Shown here one piece after another: positions 18,953-29,201 of a DNA stretch of 64,000 nt (position 1 is its first letter; each line of letters opens with the position of its first letter). The notes under the pieces were generated by a model, which did no database searches, was not told the DNA's origin, and saw only the letters and a list, made by a program, of their open reading frames with translations. A program made the position numbers and the translations under genes. Source of the DNA: Microglena sp. YARC (taxonomy: Eukaryota > Chlorophyta > Chlorophyceae > Chlamydomonadales > Chlamydomonadaceae); NCBI GenBank assembly GCA_022414725.1, contig CM039464.1, positions 50,141,781-50,205,780 on the forward strand, written 5' to 3'.

Positions 18953-19915
18953 AGAGGGCCTGAGTGCCCTTGCAAGCAGCGTTCAAGTGCACGTGGACGC
19001 AAAGAATTTAGGTCCCATGGGTTTTCTGCCGTTCAGCTGCATGAGAGGGCCCTAGTGCCCTTGCTTGTAGGAGCTGAAGTTCAAGTGGACGTGGATGCAA
19101 AGAATTTAGGTCCCATGGGTCCTCTGCCACTCAGCTGAATGAGAGGGCCCTTGTGCCCTTGCTTGTGGGAGCTGGCAGTCAAGTGCATGTGGTTGCAAAG
19201 AAGAAGAATTGTTACAAGGTTCCATACACTGGCGATTCAGCGTCTTACGGTCTGTAGAAGACAATAATTTCCCACGGGAACCAGTAAGTGCGACAGGGTT
19301 CGAACTCAGACCGATTATGGACATATCCAGGTCTCTACACCGACATATTTAACGACTTGTCTAAGTGGTTGCAAAAGAGCAAGGACCTAAGGGATGCTAC
19401 TCTGCTGCTCAGCTGAATGAGAGGGCCCTTGTGCCCTTGCAAGCAGCGTTCAAGTCAGTGTTTTTCTTGTCAGCTATGAGCAGCAGCTTCCAGGCAGATC
19501 CCCTGACTGGCTATTCAGCCGAACTTGGTGCAACCTCGAGCACCTTGAAGCTGATATGATCAGCTTTCCAGAACTGCTGAAATAGTTGTGTAGTCAAGTG
19601 GTCGGCTCAGGGAGCTGTCTGGAAGCTGCGATGAGATGCCGAAAAGAAAAACACTGGCTCAAGTGGAAATGGGCGCAACGAATTTAGGTCATATCCCGCT
19701 CAGTTTAATGAGAGGGCCCTGGTGCCCTTGCTTGTGGGAGCCGACAGTCAAGTGGGTGTGGTTGCAAAGGAGCCAGGACCTAAGGGGTGCCCCTCTGCCC
19801 CTCATCTAAATGAGGGGGCCCTAGTGCCCTTGCTTGTGGGAGCTGACAGTCAAGTGGGTGTAGAAAAAGAAGCTACCCATGGGACGCTCCTCTGCCACTC
19901 ATCTGACTACAAGCT
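18945..19915 (+). repeat. Array of broken last-exon fragments
   Basis: Six imperfect copies of a segment of the 18115 exon: GTGCCCTTGCTTGTGGGAGC, then a CAAGTGGATGT-like piece and a GCAAAGAA..TTAGG..CC piece. They start near 18955, 19045, 19145, 19425, 19710 and 19820. Each follows ATGAGAGGGCCCT, which corresponds to the exon's LLALAPL region. None keeps a long frame. A family A MITE (19455-19655) splits the fourth copy. Confidence 0.7.
19455..19655. mobile_element. Family A MITE
   Basis: Ends TGTTTTTCTTGTCAGCTATG and GCCGAAAAGAAAAACA are inverted. The inner arms CAGCAGCTTCCAGGCAG and CTGTCTGGAAGCTGC also pair. Confidence 0.65.
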
Positions 19916-20477
19916 GATTGATCAGGGTCCAAGAGACAGAAGGGCACAGGACACGGGACAAGAGGACACCAGGTTCCAAGGGTACACCGGGTCGGAGGGG
20001 TAAAGGACAGTAGGCAGTAACACAGGTATCGCTGGCACCACTCATCTGCCAACAAGCTGCTACACTTAGCCCCAAAAAGAAACAGTTGATGCAGCGTTTT
20101 GGACATACCTGATAGCCGCCCTCAAGCTCTGCACCAAGCTCCACACCCATGCCACTGTCTCCTTCCAGTCCATTGTCGCGTGCAGAAGACACATGGAACA
20201 GGCCCAAAATCCTCCCCCAGGGGGATGATAGCCCCCCCCCCCCCCCCCCCCGCCCCCCCTATTGGTGGTTGGCCCAATGAAAGCAAACAGGCTGGCCCCC
20301 TCAACCTCACGCCTCGTAATAAGGCGTTCTATTTATTTATGGACAAACCTGATTGGGAGTACATCCCTTGCTTTAGGACAGTCTGACTGGTTGGTTTGGT
20401 GAGTGATGGTATTTCAACATTCAGGCTTCACACCATCTGCAGACACAGAAAACATAGGTAGGATAGCACGAACTCTG

Positions 20478-20600
20478 GGCCCCCGTCGTTTACAATTTGT
20501 CAGAGTTCAGTTCACTAGTGCTTGTTTTGCATACAGCCCTTCCCAATATTGAGGTTGGGCAAGTCTATTTAGCCCAGTTGGCTACGCCTTAACCCGCTAG
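20478..20600 (+). mobile_element. Family B repeat
   Basis: Reads GGGCCCCCGTCGTTTAC at the left and GTTGGGCAAGTCTATTTAGCC at the right. Other copies: 23515-23650 (-), 23690-23790 (+), 33825-33925 (+), 35848-36080 (-, two tandem ends), 36165-36300 (+), 44120-44165 (+, partial), 47545-47695 (+), 58573-58705 (-). The right end CTGGACTGTAAC is shared. Confidence 0.65.
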
Positions 20601-20745
20601 ACCAGGGTACTACATTTTGTCAAATTGGTCAGCACTTGAGAGCGCACAAACGTCAAACGTTGAGCCTCCGGCCGTGCTTCGTTTATGCGATTTGGTGTAC
20701 CACTAGACCAATTGTATCCAGTACAAACACTGCTACACCACTATC

Positions 20746-21200
20746 TTGAGTATAGGATGCAATCACATAGGCAGTACAAACACTACTACTCCACGCTCCT
20801 GTGTACAGGATGCAATCACATGGGCAGTACAAACACTACTACTCCACGCTCCTGAGTACAGGATGCAATCACATGGGCAGTACAAACACTACTACTCCAC
20901 GCTCCTGAGTACAGGATGCAATCACATGGGTAGTACAAACACTACTACTCCACGCTCCTGAGTACAGGATGCAATCACATGGGTAGTACAAACACTACTA
21001 CTCCACGCTCCTGAGTACAGGATGCAATCACATGGGTAGTACAAACACTACTACTCCATGCTCCTGAGTACAGGATGCAATCACATGGGTAGTACAAACA
21101 CTACTACTCCACACTCCTGAGTACAGGATGCAATCACATGGGGAGTACAAACACTACTACTCCACACTCCTGAGTACAGGATGCAATCACATGGATGTTG
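20746..21200 (+). repeat. 53-bp tandem repeat, nine copies
   Basis: GGATGCAATCACATGGG recurs every 53 bases from 20755 to 21179, with CAAACACTACTACTCCACGC between. The units are nearly identical, so expansion is recent. Confidence 0.9.
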
Positions 21201-21207
21201 GATCATC

Positions 21208-21392
21208 ACTTTTCTTTTCAGCTACCAGCATCAGCTCCCCTGGCTTGCTACCCAGCCAAACCTGTAGCAACGTAGTGCATTTTGATGCTGGCAGAATCAT
21301 ATTCCTAGTACTGTTCCAACCTAGATGCTTAGCCCAGTGGCTAGCTCACGGAGCTGCCTAGAAACTGCTACTTGTAGCTGACAAGAAAAGCT
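21208..21392. mobile_element. Family A MITE
   Basis: Inverted ends CTTTTCTTTTCAGCTACCAG and GTAGCTGACAAGAAAAGC. It follows directly on the 53-bp tandem array. Confidence 0.7.
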
Positions 21393-22302
21393 ATGTGTTG
21401 GATAGACTGAATCGAGTGATGAATTGGATTATTACATGCGTTTCAGCCAACTCTGTGCTGCTCACCGTCTTCCAATTCCAAGTCCCCCCCGCCCCCTGTG
21501 CGAAACCCACGGAAAGCAAGTCGCCTGCTATGTAGATTAGACAGTTTAAAGACTTGTTCAGGTCTCATGGGTGTTGGATAGCTTTGATGAGAGTGCTTGT
21601 GATGGATCCTGTAGGTGTGCTTCGATGACAGGATCCAACAAAATATTTAGTCTATCAGCATGCAGGCTGCTCGCCATTTGCTGAAAACATTGGTGGTACA
21701 GTGTGATAATAATGCTTACTTGCTTGCATGCTGCAATATTGCCTTTCTTGTTCTGGGGATTTGTTTGAAGACCCCTCCCGGGTGTTATGGAAAGGGCTTG
21801 TCTTGGGCAAAAAATTTCCTGTCGATGACAATGTAACGTATATACACGACTACACCACTTGTGATAGGTCCCAGTGTTAGCAAACGGGCTGGCCCCCTCA
21901 ACTTCACCCCTCGTAATAAGACGTACTGTTTCTTTATTTTATCTTCCACACCACACTATATACTCCAGGGTTAACCAATTGTCCGTTTGTGCGTCCGACG
22001 ACCGAGATGAAGCCTGACACGACAGCCAATTGTCTCATAACTAAGTGGCTTCGGTCAGCTCCATTACCGTTGCCACCTTTCGTTCCGTTGCCAACACACT
22101 CCGCCAATTTTCCGTGTCGCATGCGCTTACTTGCGACACTGCATATGACTTGTTTGTTCCTCGTATTGGGGGGAATTATGTCCAGGAGGCCGCGTGGTGC
22201 TGTCAAGGTTGGTAGTTGTCACCTTTGCTATTGTACATATACACCACGATTCACGCACGTAGCGCAGTACAGTCAGATCTGGTACATTTGAGTAGTAGTT
22301 AG
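21393..22302. other. Intergenic with family D and C repeats
   Basis: Family D partial copy at 21860-21950 (-) is followed by family C at 21960-22150 (-). No gene recognised. Confidence 0.5.
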
Positions 22303-23165
22303 TATTACATTACATTACATTACATTACATGTTAAAGTCTACTTAACACCGCGAGGGTGTATGAGACTGTGCTTTAAACAAAAAGAAAAAGCACCCACAC
22401 AGCAAAAAACCCCATTACATCAGGGGTGTGTCGAGGACAAACAAACCAAGCTCTCAACCACCGTTTTGGTGGCGTAGGTATTAAACCCCCTAGAGCCGGA
22501 CCCAGATCTCAACCACTTACAATGGCGGAGGTAAGAAGCTAACAAATGAGAAGTCACAAGAAGAAAAGAAAAAAAGGGATAATAAATTACGGTGCCACTA
22601 AGCAGTCCAGGGCTTCCTGTCTTGCTCTTCTACAGGTAGAAAGATAGTCGGCTAGGTTGCTCCAGAAAGTCTTAGTGCCATTTCCATTCATAAAGGTTCT
22701 GAATGTGGAATCGCAGAATTCCACATTCTTTACGGTTTAGTCGGTATCCTCATGGACATGCCTATAAATATCTGTAAACAGCTTCTGGTAGCGGAGGCGA
22801 ATATTATTATAAAAAGGGCACTCAAACATATGCATTTCATCCTCAGGTTTTTGGAACCCACACATTTGACAGTGTCTCATTGAACGAGGGATGTGTGCTC
22901 TATCCACCACCCTCATTCTTTCTGTGTTCAGCCAATGGGAACCCATTCTAAACTGTGCTATAGAACGAACCTGATCCTGCTTATGTAAGGCAGATGTAAA
23001 GGGAATCAAGCCATTCTCATCATTTAAAAAAAAAAAAAAATTGCTGTTGGCTGCGAACCATTTCTGGTATCGGAGGCGTTTAAAGCCAACCCTTCTCTCA
23101 TCAGGGATGTCTCTGACTGCATTGATGTCACTTATAGTATAGTATAAAGGACCTTGTCCGCACAC
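22303..23165 (-). mobile_element. LINE 3' fragment
   Basis: A 142-codon ORF (23165-22737) has the C-terminal region of many algal and plant LINE ORF2 proteins: FRMGSHWLNTERMRV, then RHCQMCGFQKPEDEMHMF with ECPFYNNIRLRYQKLF. This is the CX2C...HX4C knuckle after the RT domain. The RT itself is missing, as in 5'-truncated copies. An A-run at 23028-23041 gives a Phe run and may hide a frameshift. The 3' end carries a tail of (TGTAA)n at 22331-22303. Confidence 0.75.
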
Positions 23166-23514
23166 TTTATGATGACTGATGAGTGATTGCCGCGCGGAAG
23201 GACTGTCCCAGCCCCCCTGGTTTAAGCTGTTATTTATTATTTAGCCACACCCATGCGTCGCCATACTTGAACTTGAGCTAGGTTACATAGCTTCAGCCAG
23301 CAATTTGGCTGCTCGCTGTCTACAGCAGTAAAACAAAGATTACCAGGACGGTAAACGCGAACAAATCACTTTTTCTTCCATTTTTTCTCCTTTTCTTCTG
23401 TACAATAAAAAACATATTACATTTTTTATTCCTAATTTGCATTTTGTTTTTAGATTGTATTATTGTTTGAAACGAATTTTGGGGGGAAAGGAGTGCCTGT
23501 ATGTAAGTATGTAT

Positions 23515-23790
23515 GTTACAGTCCAGGGGTAGGCCAGATAGGCTGAGGGGACTTGCCCAGCCGTGACAGGAAGGGCTAAAAAGAAAAAGCTTTGATGAAC
23601 TGAACCCCAAACAATCGATTGACTGGCGGGGGCCCTGAGTTTGTGCTACAGTGATCATTTAATTATACAATCTACGTGCCTATATGTTTGGGGGGTCAGT
23701 TCATCAGTGCTTGTTAGTTTTAGCCCCTCCTGTCACGGCTGGGCAAGTCCCTTCAGCCTATTTGGCCTACCCCTGGATTGTAACAACATA
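23515..23790. mobile_element. Two family B copies in inverted orientation
   Basis: 23515-23650 reads GTTACAGTCCAGGGGTAGGCC to CCTGAGTTTGTGC (-). 23690-23790 reads GGGTCAGTTCATCAGTGCTTG to CCCCTGGATTGTAAC (+). They face each other over about 40 bases. Confidence 0.6.
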
Positions 23791-24174
23791 CTCACAGGAT
23801 GCTGACATACCTTTATCGGTTTAGACATGTATGCTCAAATATTTCTGGAGATCCACGGCAAAGAGACGGGCAAACCCCTGTAGGTCAGAACAAAACAAAT
23901 TGCTGTGGGGCTAGTCACCCAGGAGTGTGTCTCCCTTGTTTTATTGAAAGGATTTTCACCCCAGGTAGTGGGACCCTGGACACAAAACAGCGCCCATTGA
24001 GGGTTCAGAACGAAAGGCGGAGAAAGTCCTGTACAAGTATGAAGTTCACGTTCGAAACGGCGCCTCCTCATTCCGTCTCTGTATGGCGCCTCATCATTCC
24101 GTTATTGTACAGTTCCTTGGAAGGATCGAGTGTGTCACCTTCGTGATTCTATAACGCATTCTGATGTAGCCAAG

Positions 24175-24345
24175 TTAAAGCTCGCCTTATTACGAGGCGT
24201 GAGGTCGAGGGGGCCAGCCCTTGCTTGCACTGGAGCCAACCGCCAATGAAACAACGATGCTCGTTTCTCGAGTTTATCAAGGGTTGGTCATAATCACCCC
24301 CTCTTAATTATCGTATACATTACTAGTCTTGAGCAAAGAAATACA
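24175..24345 (+). mobile_element. Family D repeat, fullest plus-strand copy
   Basis: Starts at TTATTACGAGGCGTGAGGTC and ends near TACATTACTAGTCTTGAGC. It pairs with the intron copy at 15125-15300. Confidence 0.6.
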
Positions 24346-24944
24346 GCCTAGTCAATATCGACGGTAATTAACAAACCACAAGTTGTATTTTGCATCACTC
24401 GGTGTGTGGAATACACAAGAGTAGCTCCTGCCGGGCGTGTTCTGCACGCTGCTTGCTGACTGACAGACTCAGATTTTTGAGGGTCTGTTGCATCTCAGAG
24501 GGTCTGTGTGCGTTGCTGACATTGGGTGCGTCGCTGACGTTAGATTGCTGGCTGAAGTTATGTAACCAAGTTTAAGTCCAAGTTGCTGACAGAGTTTGGA
24601 GAGTCCGTTGAGCCACAGGCGCAGAACCAGTTGCGTGTCATGATGCAGATTTTGGGGTCCCCCAGAAGAGCCCTGGTGTTTTTACTACCCTTGCAGATGG
24701 TGAGCAGCCTGGATATCTGATAGACCGTGTGATCAAAGAACCCAGGATGAATTCCTTGAAGAGCAGGATCGGTATCTGAACAGCGCCATTGGATCTTGCA
24801 ATCTCCAAGTATTGTATTGCGAAGTGTTTCTTTGCTTGACGACGCGTCGCCATTCTGTCGCTGCATGGCGACACATGGGTTTTGATCAACTAAGCAGAAA
24901 TGCCCCTCCGCGCTTTGCACTCCGCGGGGGTGACGAGATGTCGA

Positions 24945-25390
24945 GACCCTTTTTTATTTTTTAGTTATGAAAGGAATTTCACCCCAGGAGGAGGGTCTCC
25001 CGACACAAACCAGCGGCACCGAGGATTCAGCACAAATGGTGCTGCCACTTCTACAAAAGAGTAGGCGCACTTAGGGATTGGGATGGAGTGCGCCTGAAAG
25101 GTGCCTACTAGTACTAGTCCCGTAGTCCCACATCGGCGGGATATACCAACCCTTGACCAAACGAACATTCACCGCTACCCTATTGGCCACGGCATACAAG
25201 CTCCCTGCCATGGTTGTTAGAGGCGGAGCCAAGGAGACATAACTAGAAAACCACCACGAGGGCAGAGATCTGACAGTACTGCCCTAAAAGGTTTGTTTGG
25301 GGGGCAGGACGCCAAAATACTGAGGAATTGAACCTCACCACCCCCTTCCTACTCTTGCAAGTAGGGTCGATACAGCAAGGGTACTGTAGA
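24945..25390 (-). mobile_element. SINE-2 (tRNA-like head, poly(A) end), minus-strand copy
   Basis: The reverse complement matches 31610-32010. The head has TGAGGTTCAATTCCTCAG, a B-box with a five-pair stem, and the other end reaches a T/A-rich tail (24950-24962). A shorter decayed 3' piece lies at 23940-24060 (-). Confidence 0.7.
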
Positions 25391-25580
25391 TCACAAGGGA
25401 TGTAGAAAACATCTCACATGTAACTCAGCCTGTGTGATAAAAATAAGGACGGCATAAATTTGGGACCCAGACAACCGGTGAGAACTCCATATAGTGCAAA
25501 TGCGTGGTTCTATCCCGATAACTAGTTGTTCATTGGTGGTTGGTGAATCGGTTGTGGAAGTGGAGGTACCATAACTTCAT

Positions 25581-25611
<31 letters not shown>

Positions 25612-25904
25612 CCACACCTAACTGAGTCTTAAGACTTGCCCTATTGTTTGCCACCTAGGCGCATGCCGGCCATATATTGAATGACAGAATCCTAGCAAGA
25701 GCCCTGCATGCATTGTAGCTAGGCTAATCATGCATGGGAGCCTAGCTACACTAGTACTGCACACTCCCAGGTCTAAGGGGGGATGTGGGGTGGGGGTGGG
25801 GTGGGGCAGGGGGCTGTTTACACCCCTGGGTAGCTCAAAGCTGATAGTACCAGTGCTAAACGTAGGCTAGTTGCGACATGCATGGAAGTCTCCCTCACTA
25901 CTCA
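25391..25904. other. Downstream flank of the ARM-RING gene
   Basis: Contains a C27 run (25584-25610). From about 25660 it belongs to a segmental duplication with 32100-32345 (shared GGGGCTGTTTACACCCC and ACGTAGGCTAGTT). Confidence 0.6.
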
Positions 25905-26361
25905 CTACTCAATAATCACATGCTCCAACACCTGGGCGCGATTAACAGGGCATTTGGATGACTTTGCCAGCACCTCATCACAGCAGCGGGAGCACAATAT
26001 CACATGGCCACAGGGCTGCAAGAACACATCCCGCTCCCTCTCCATACACACAACACACAACAGCTCATCATCATCATCATCTCCCCCACTTGGCTCCATA
26101 CTCATCATCATCTCCCCCACTTGGCTCCATACCACCACTGCCACCACCACAACCACCTGCACTCCCCTCCCCTGCAGGTTGCTGCTGCATCAGATGATTC
26201 TCTGCATCCTTGCCCCCACCCTCAGACACCTGATCAGCTGCTAGCTGCTCTTCTTGGCTCTTCCCCTTCTTCTTCCCCTTCTGCCTCTGCTTCGTCCCCT
26301 TCTTGGCTTTAGCCTCGGCCTCCTTCATAGCTTTCTCCCTCTCCTCCTCTTCCAACAGTTC
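25905..26361 (-). pseudogene. Last exon of the ARM-RING gene: coiled coil and RING, frameshifted
   Basis: Begins after TTCTCCACAG| in phase 0 with ELLEEEEREKAMKEAEAKAK, a charged helix, then a Gln-rich linker. A 31-bp direct duplication (GTATGGAGCCAAGTGGGGGA units near 26075-26135) shifts the frame. Past it the other frame encodes a RING, CVVCMERERDVFLQPCGHVI, then LCSRC...KCPVNR, of the IAP-like C-terminal type used by E3 ubiquitin ligases. The last zinc ligand is Asn instead of Cys (CPVN). The end is TAG immediately followed by TGA. Without the 31-bp duplication the frame would be continuous, as in the second copy. Confidence 0.75.
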
Positions 26362-26735
26362 CTGTGGAGAAAACGAGTGTGGACAAGTATTGTCACTTCG
26401 TTCATTCTTACGTATGTGTTTGCGTGGACATCTCTCAATCAGCGCTATCCTATGCCTTACTATAGTAACGATTTGCTTGTGATACCATCAGGATCAGAGC
26501 CAGATGAAGGAGTACATCATGTTAGGCCCTCATGATAGTTAGAGCACTTTATCCATATCCATCCAATATCCACATATTTGTTGCCACCATCACCACCACC
26601 ACCACTCTCACCAGTATTGTTGTCATCGCCATCACCACCACTAGCATTGTAACCGTCACCATAACCATTAATACGCCCTCCCTCACCATCTCATCCCCAC
26701 CCACACCATGCCATCAAAATACCACCATGTCTCAC
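26362..26735 (-). other. Intron of the ARM-RING gene
   Basis: GT at 26735, AG at 26363-26362, phase 0. It contains CACCAC/ATCACC microsatellite. The matching intron in the second copy (32714-33102) has instead a C24 run. Confidence 0.75.
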
Positions 26736-27146
26736 CTGCATAAGCTTGTCTGAGTCCACAGGCTCCGCAGCAGAGGTGATGGCCACAGGACGTTCAAGCA
26801 CGGATGTTGAACTGCCCTCATGTGAAGCCTGTCCATTCACTCGCTTACTGTTGGATACACAATCCCGGCAAGAGCACACGTCCCGCAGCGACACATAGAG
26901 CGTGTCCAGCTGCTCCTGCACCTGTGGTGGGTAGCTTCTAGCAGCCCGCCGGACTGCCATAAGACGAGGAATGATACCAGCTGCAGCCAGCTCTCTCCGG
27001 ACGCTAGGACTGATAGAAGCAAGATGGCTTAAAACACTAGCCGTCCCAACCAGCGCATGCTCCGGAGAATTTATGTGCAATAACGCACGCAAGGGGAGAA
27101 AGGGCTTTGCAGATGAAAAGTCCAGACGAACACAAGGATCAGACAA
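26736..27146 (-). pseudogene. Continuation of the ARM protein after an in-frame TAA
   Basis: In the same frame as the preceding ARM exon, 137 codons run to a clean donor ATGCAG|GTGAG (26736/26735). The start, PFLPLRALLHINSPEHALVG, then LSHLASISPSVRRELAAAG and IIPRLMAVRRAA, continues the ARM superhelix. A Cys-rich linker (CSCRDC) and a Ser/Glu-rich tail follow. The duplicated copy at 33103-33320 matches from ARSYPPQVQEQLD onward. Protein-level similarity supports this as true coding sequence; only the TAA separates it from the rest. Confidence 0.7.
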
Positions 27147-29201
27147 TTATGTCTCAACGATTAATGATGCGGTTGCAAAAACAGGAATTGCTGTCCTAGA
27201 ATCTGTCATCAACCGCACCAAGAGAGTTAAGACATCGGCAGCAGCCATCATTTTCCTGTTGTGAGAACTGCAGGTTGCTTTACGCCTAAGAGATCCCACC
27301 ACTAACTCCTTCACGTCGCCCGGGCATCCGGTGGACAACAACGCCACCAAGGGAGGAATCGCACCGGCAGATGCCGCCTTGCCCTGGTTGGCAGGGTTGT
27401 TGGCAATAAGATGCCCAAGAGCATAGGTTGCCCTCCATTTCACAGGCGCTGGTGAGTTGGCAGACAATAATACAACCAAGGGAGGAATCGCACCGGCAGA
27501 TGCCGCCTTGCCCCGGTTGGCAGGGTTGTTAACAAATAGATGCGCAAGAGCTAATGCTGCATTTTCCTGCACATGTGCTGGAGTGCTGGAAGACAACAAT
27601 ACAACCAAGGGGGGGATGGCGCCCGCAGATGCCGCCTTGCCTTGGTTAAGAAGGTTTCTGGCAACCAGGCCCGCAAGAGCAAATGCTGCTTTGTCCTGCA
27701 CATTTGCTGGAGTGCTGGCAGACAACAATACAACCAAGGGGGGGATGGCGCCGGCAGACATCACCTTGCCCTGGTTGTCAGGGTTGTTGGCAACTAGGTT
27801 GTAAAGAGCACATGCTACTGCTTGCAGCATTCTTGGTTCAGTGGTGGTAGACAACAATGCGACTAAGGCAGGAATGGCTCCTGCAGATGCCACCTTGCCC
27901 TGGTCCACAGGACTGTCAGCAGCTAGGTTTGAAAGAACTACTACTGCCTCCACCAGCACACTTGTTTGATTGCTAGCGGACAACAATGCCACCAAAAGGG
28001 GAATGGCACCGGCTGATGCAACTTTCACCATGTTTCCAGGATGCTTGTCAAGTAGATTTGCAAGAGCGACTGCAGCCTGCTGCTGCACAAGTGGCGGGGT
28101 GCTAGCGGACAACAATGCCACCAAGGGGGGGATGGCGCCAGCAGATGCCGACTTCTCCTGGTTCTCAGGGTTGTTGGAAACTATGCTCCCAAGAGCGCAT
28201 GCTGCCCTCTGCTGCACATCCGCTGGAGTGCTGGCAGACAATAATATGACCAAGGGAGGAATTGCACCGGCAGATGCTACCTTGCCCTGGTTGTCAGGAT
28301 TGTTATGGGCTAGATGCATAAGAGCATAGGCTGCCTTCTGTTTCACATAGGCTGGAGTGCTGGCTGACAATAATGCAACCAAGGGAGGAATCGCACCGGC
28401 AGATGCCACCTTGCCCTGGGTGTCAGGGTTGCAGGCAAATATATTTCCAAGAGCTAATGCTGCTCTTTCCTGCACATGTGCTGGAGTGCTGGAAGACAAC
28501 AATACAACCAAGGGGGGGATGGCACCGGCAGTTGCCACCTTCTCCTGGTTCTCTGGGTTGTTGGTAACTAGTTCCACAAGAACATTGGCTGCATTTTTCT
28601 GCACATGTGCTGGGGTGTCGGCTGATAATAAGGCAACCAAGAGAGGAATCGCACCCCCAGATGCAACCATGCCCTGGTTGACAGAGTTGTTGCACACTAG
28701 ATGAATGAGAGCAAAAGCTGAATTCCCCTGCACATTAGCTGGAGTGCAGACGGACAACAATGACACCAAGGAGGGAATGGCACCTGCAGATGCCACCTTA
28801 TCCTGGTTGTCAGGGTTGTTGGCAACAATATTTCCAAGAGCTAATGCTGTTGCTTCCTGAACATTTGCTGGAGTGCTGGAAGACAATAATGCAACCATGG
28901 GAGGAATTGCACCGGCAGCTGCCACCTTACCCTGGTTGACAGAGTTATTTATGGCTATACAACCAAGCGCCAATACTACATCCTCCAGTATGACTGATGG
29001 CGTGCCCGCAGACAACAAGGCCACAAGATGGGGAATGCCACCTGCGTCAGCTACCTTGGTGCTGTCTTTCTTTGCTAGAGCCTTGAGTTCACGTGCTCCA
29101 ATACTCTTATCATCCAGTCCAGATGTGGGACTAATTCTCAAGATGTTGTAGAGAATTTCGCTGTTGCCTGGTTGATCATGCGAGTCCTCCTTGCCTGCCA
29201 T
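27147..29201 (-). CDS. Armadillo-repeat protein (N-terminal part of ARM-RING gene)
   Basis: ATG at 29201 (MAGKEDSHDQPG). An open frame extends further up but only from GTG, across a likely 5' acceptor. The protein holds about 13 regular and two degenerate 42-residue armadillo repeats, each of the form ASAGAIPPLVALLSASTP, then VQ..AA.AL..L..NNP.NQGKV. The ARM fold is a superhelix for protein binding. All repeats lie in one uninterrupted exon with an exact 126-nt period. The closest architecture is a plant-type ARM E3 ligase, given the RING downstream. The frame ends at TAA 27149-27147, yet the same frame continues with ARM-like sequence, so this stop looks like a disabling mutation. Confidence 0.85.
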   Translation of the reverse strand: MAGKEDSHDQPGNSEILYNILRISPTSGLDDKSIGARELKALAKKDSTKVADAGGIPHLVALLSAGTPSVILEDVVLALGCIAINNSVNQGKVAAAGAIPPMVALLSSSTPANVQEATALALGNIVANNPDNQDKVASAGAIPSLVSLLSVCTPANVQGNSAFALIHLVCNNSVNQGMVASGGAIPLLVALLSADTPAHVQKNAANVLVELVTNNPENQEKVATAGAIPPLVVLLSSSTPAHVQERAALALGNIFACNPDTQGKVASAGAIPPLVALLSASTPAYVKQKAAYALMHLAHNNPDNQGKVASAGAIPPLVILLSASTPADVQQRAACALGSIVSNNPENQEKSASAGAIPPLVALLSASTPPLVQQQAAVALANLLDKHPGNMVKVASAGAIPLLVALLSASNQTSVLVEAVVVLSNLAADSPVDQGKVASAGAIPALVALLSTTTEPRMLQAVACALYNLVANNPDNQGKVMSAGAIPPLVVLLSASTPANVQDKAAFALAGLVARNLLNQGKAASAGAIPPLVVLLSSSTPAHVQENAALALAHLFVNNPANRGKAASAGAIPPLVVLLSANSPAPVKWRATYALGHLIANNPANQGKAASAGAIPPLVALLSTGCPGDVKELVVGSLRRKATCSSHNRKMMAAADVLTLLVRLMTDSRTAIPVFATASLIVET

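Noticed and set aside
20746..21200. CRISPR-like array because of regular spacing.
   Set aside because: The whole 53-bp unit is conserved, so there are no unique spacers; the context is eukaryotic.
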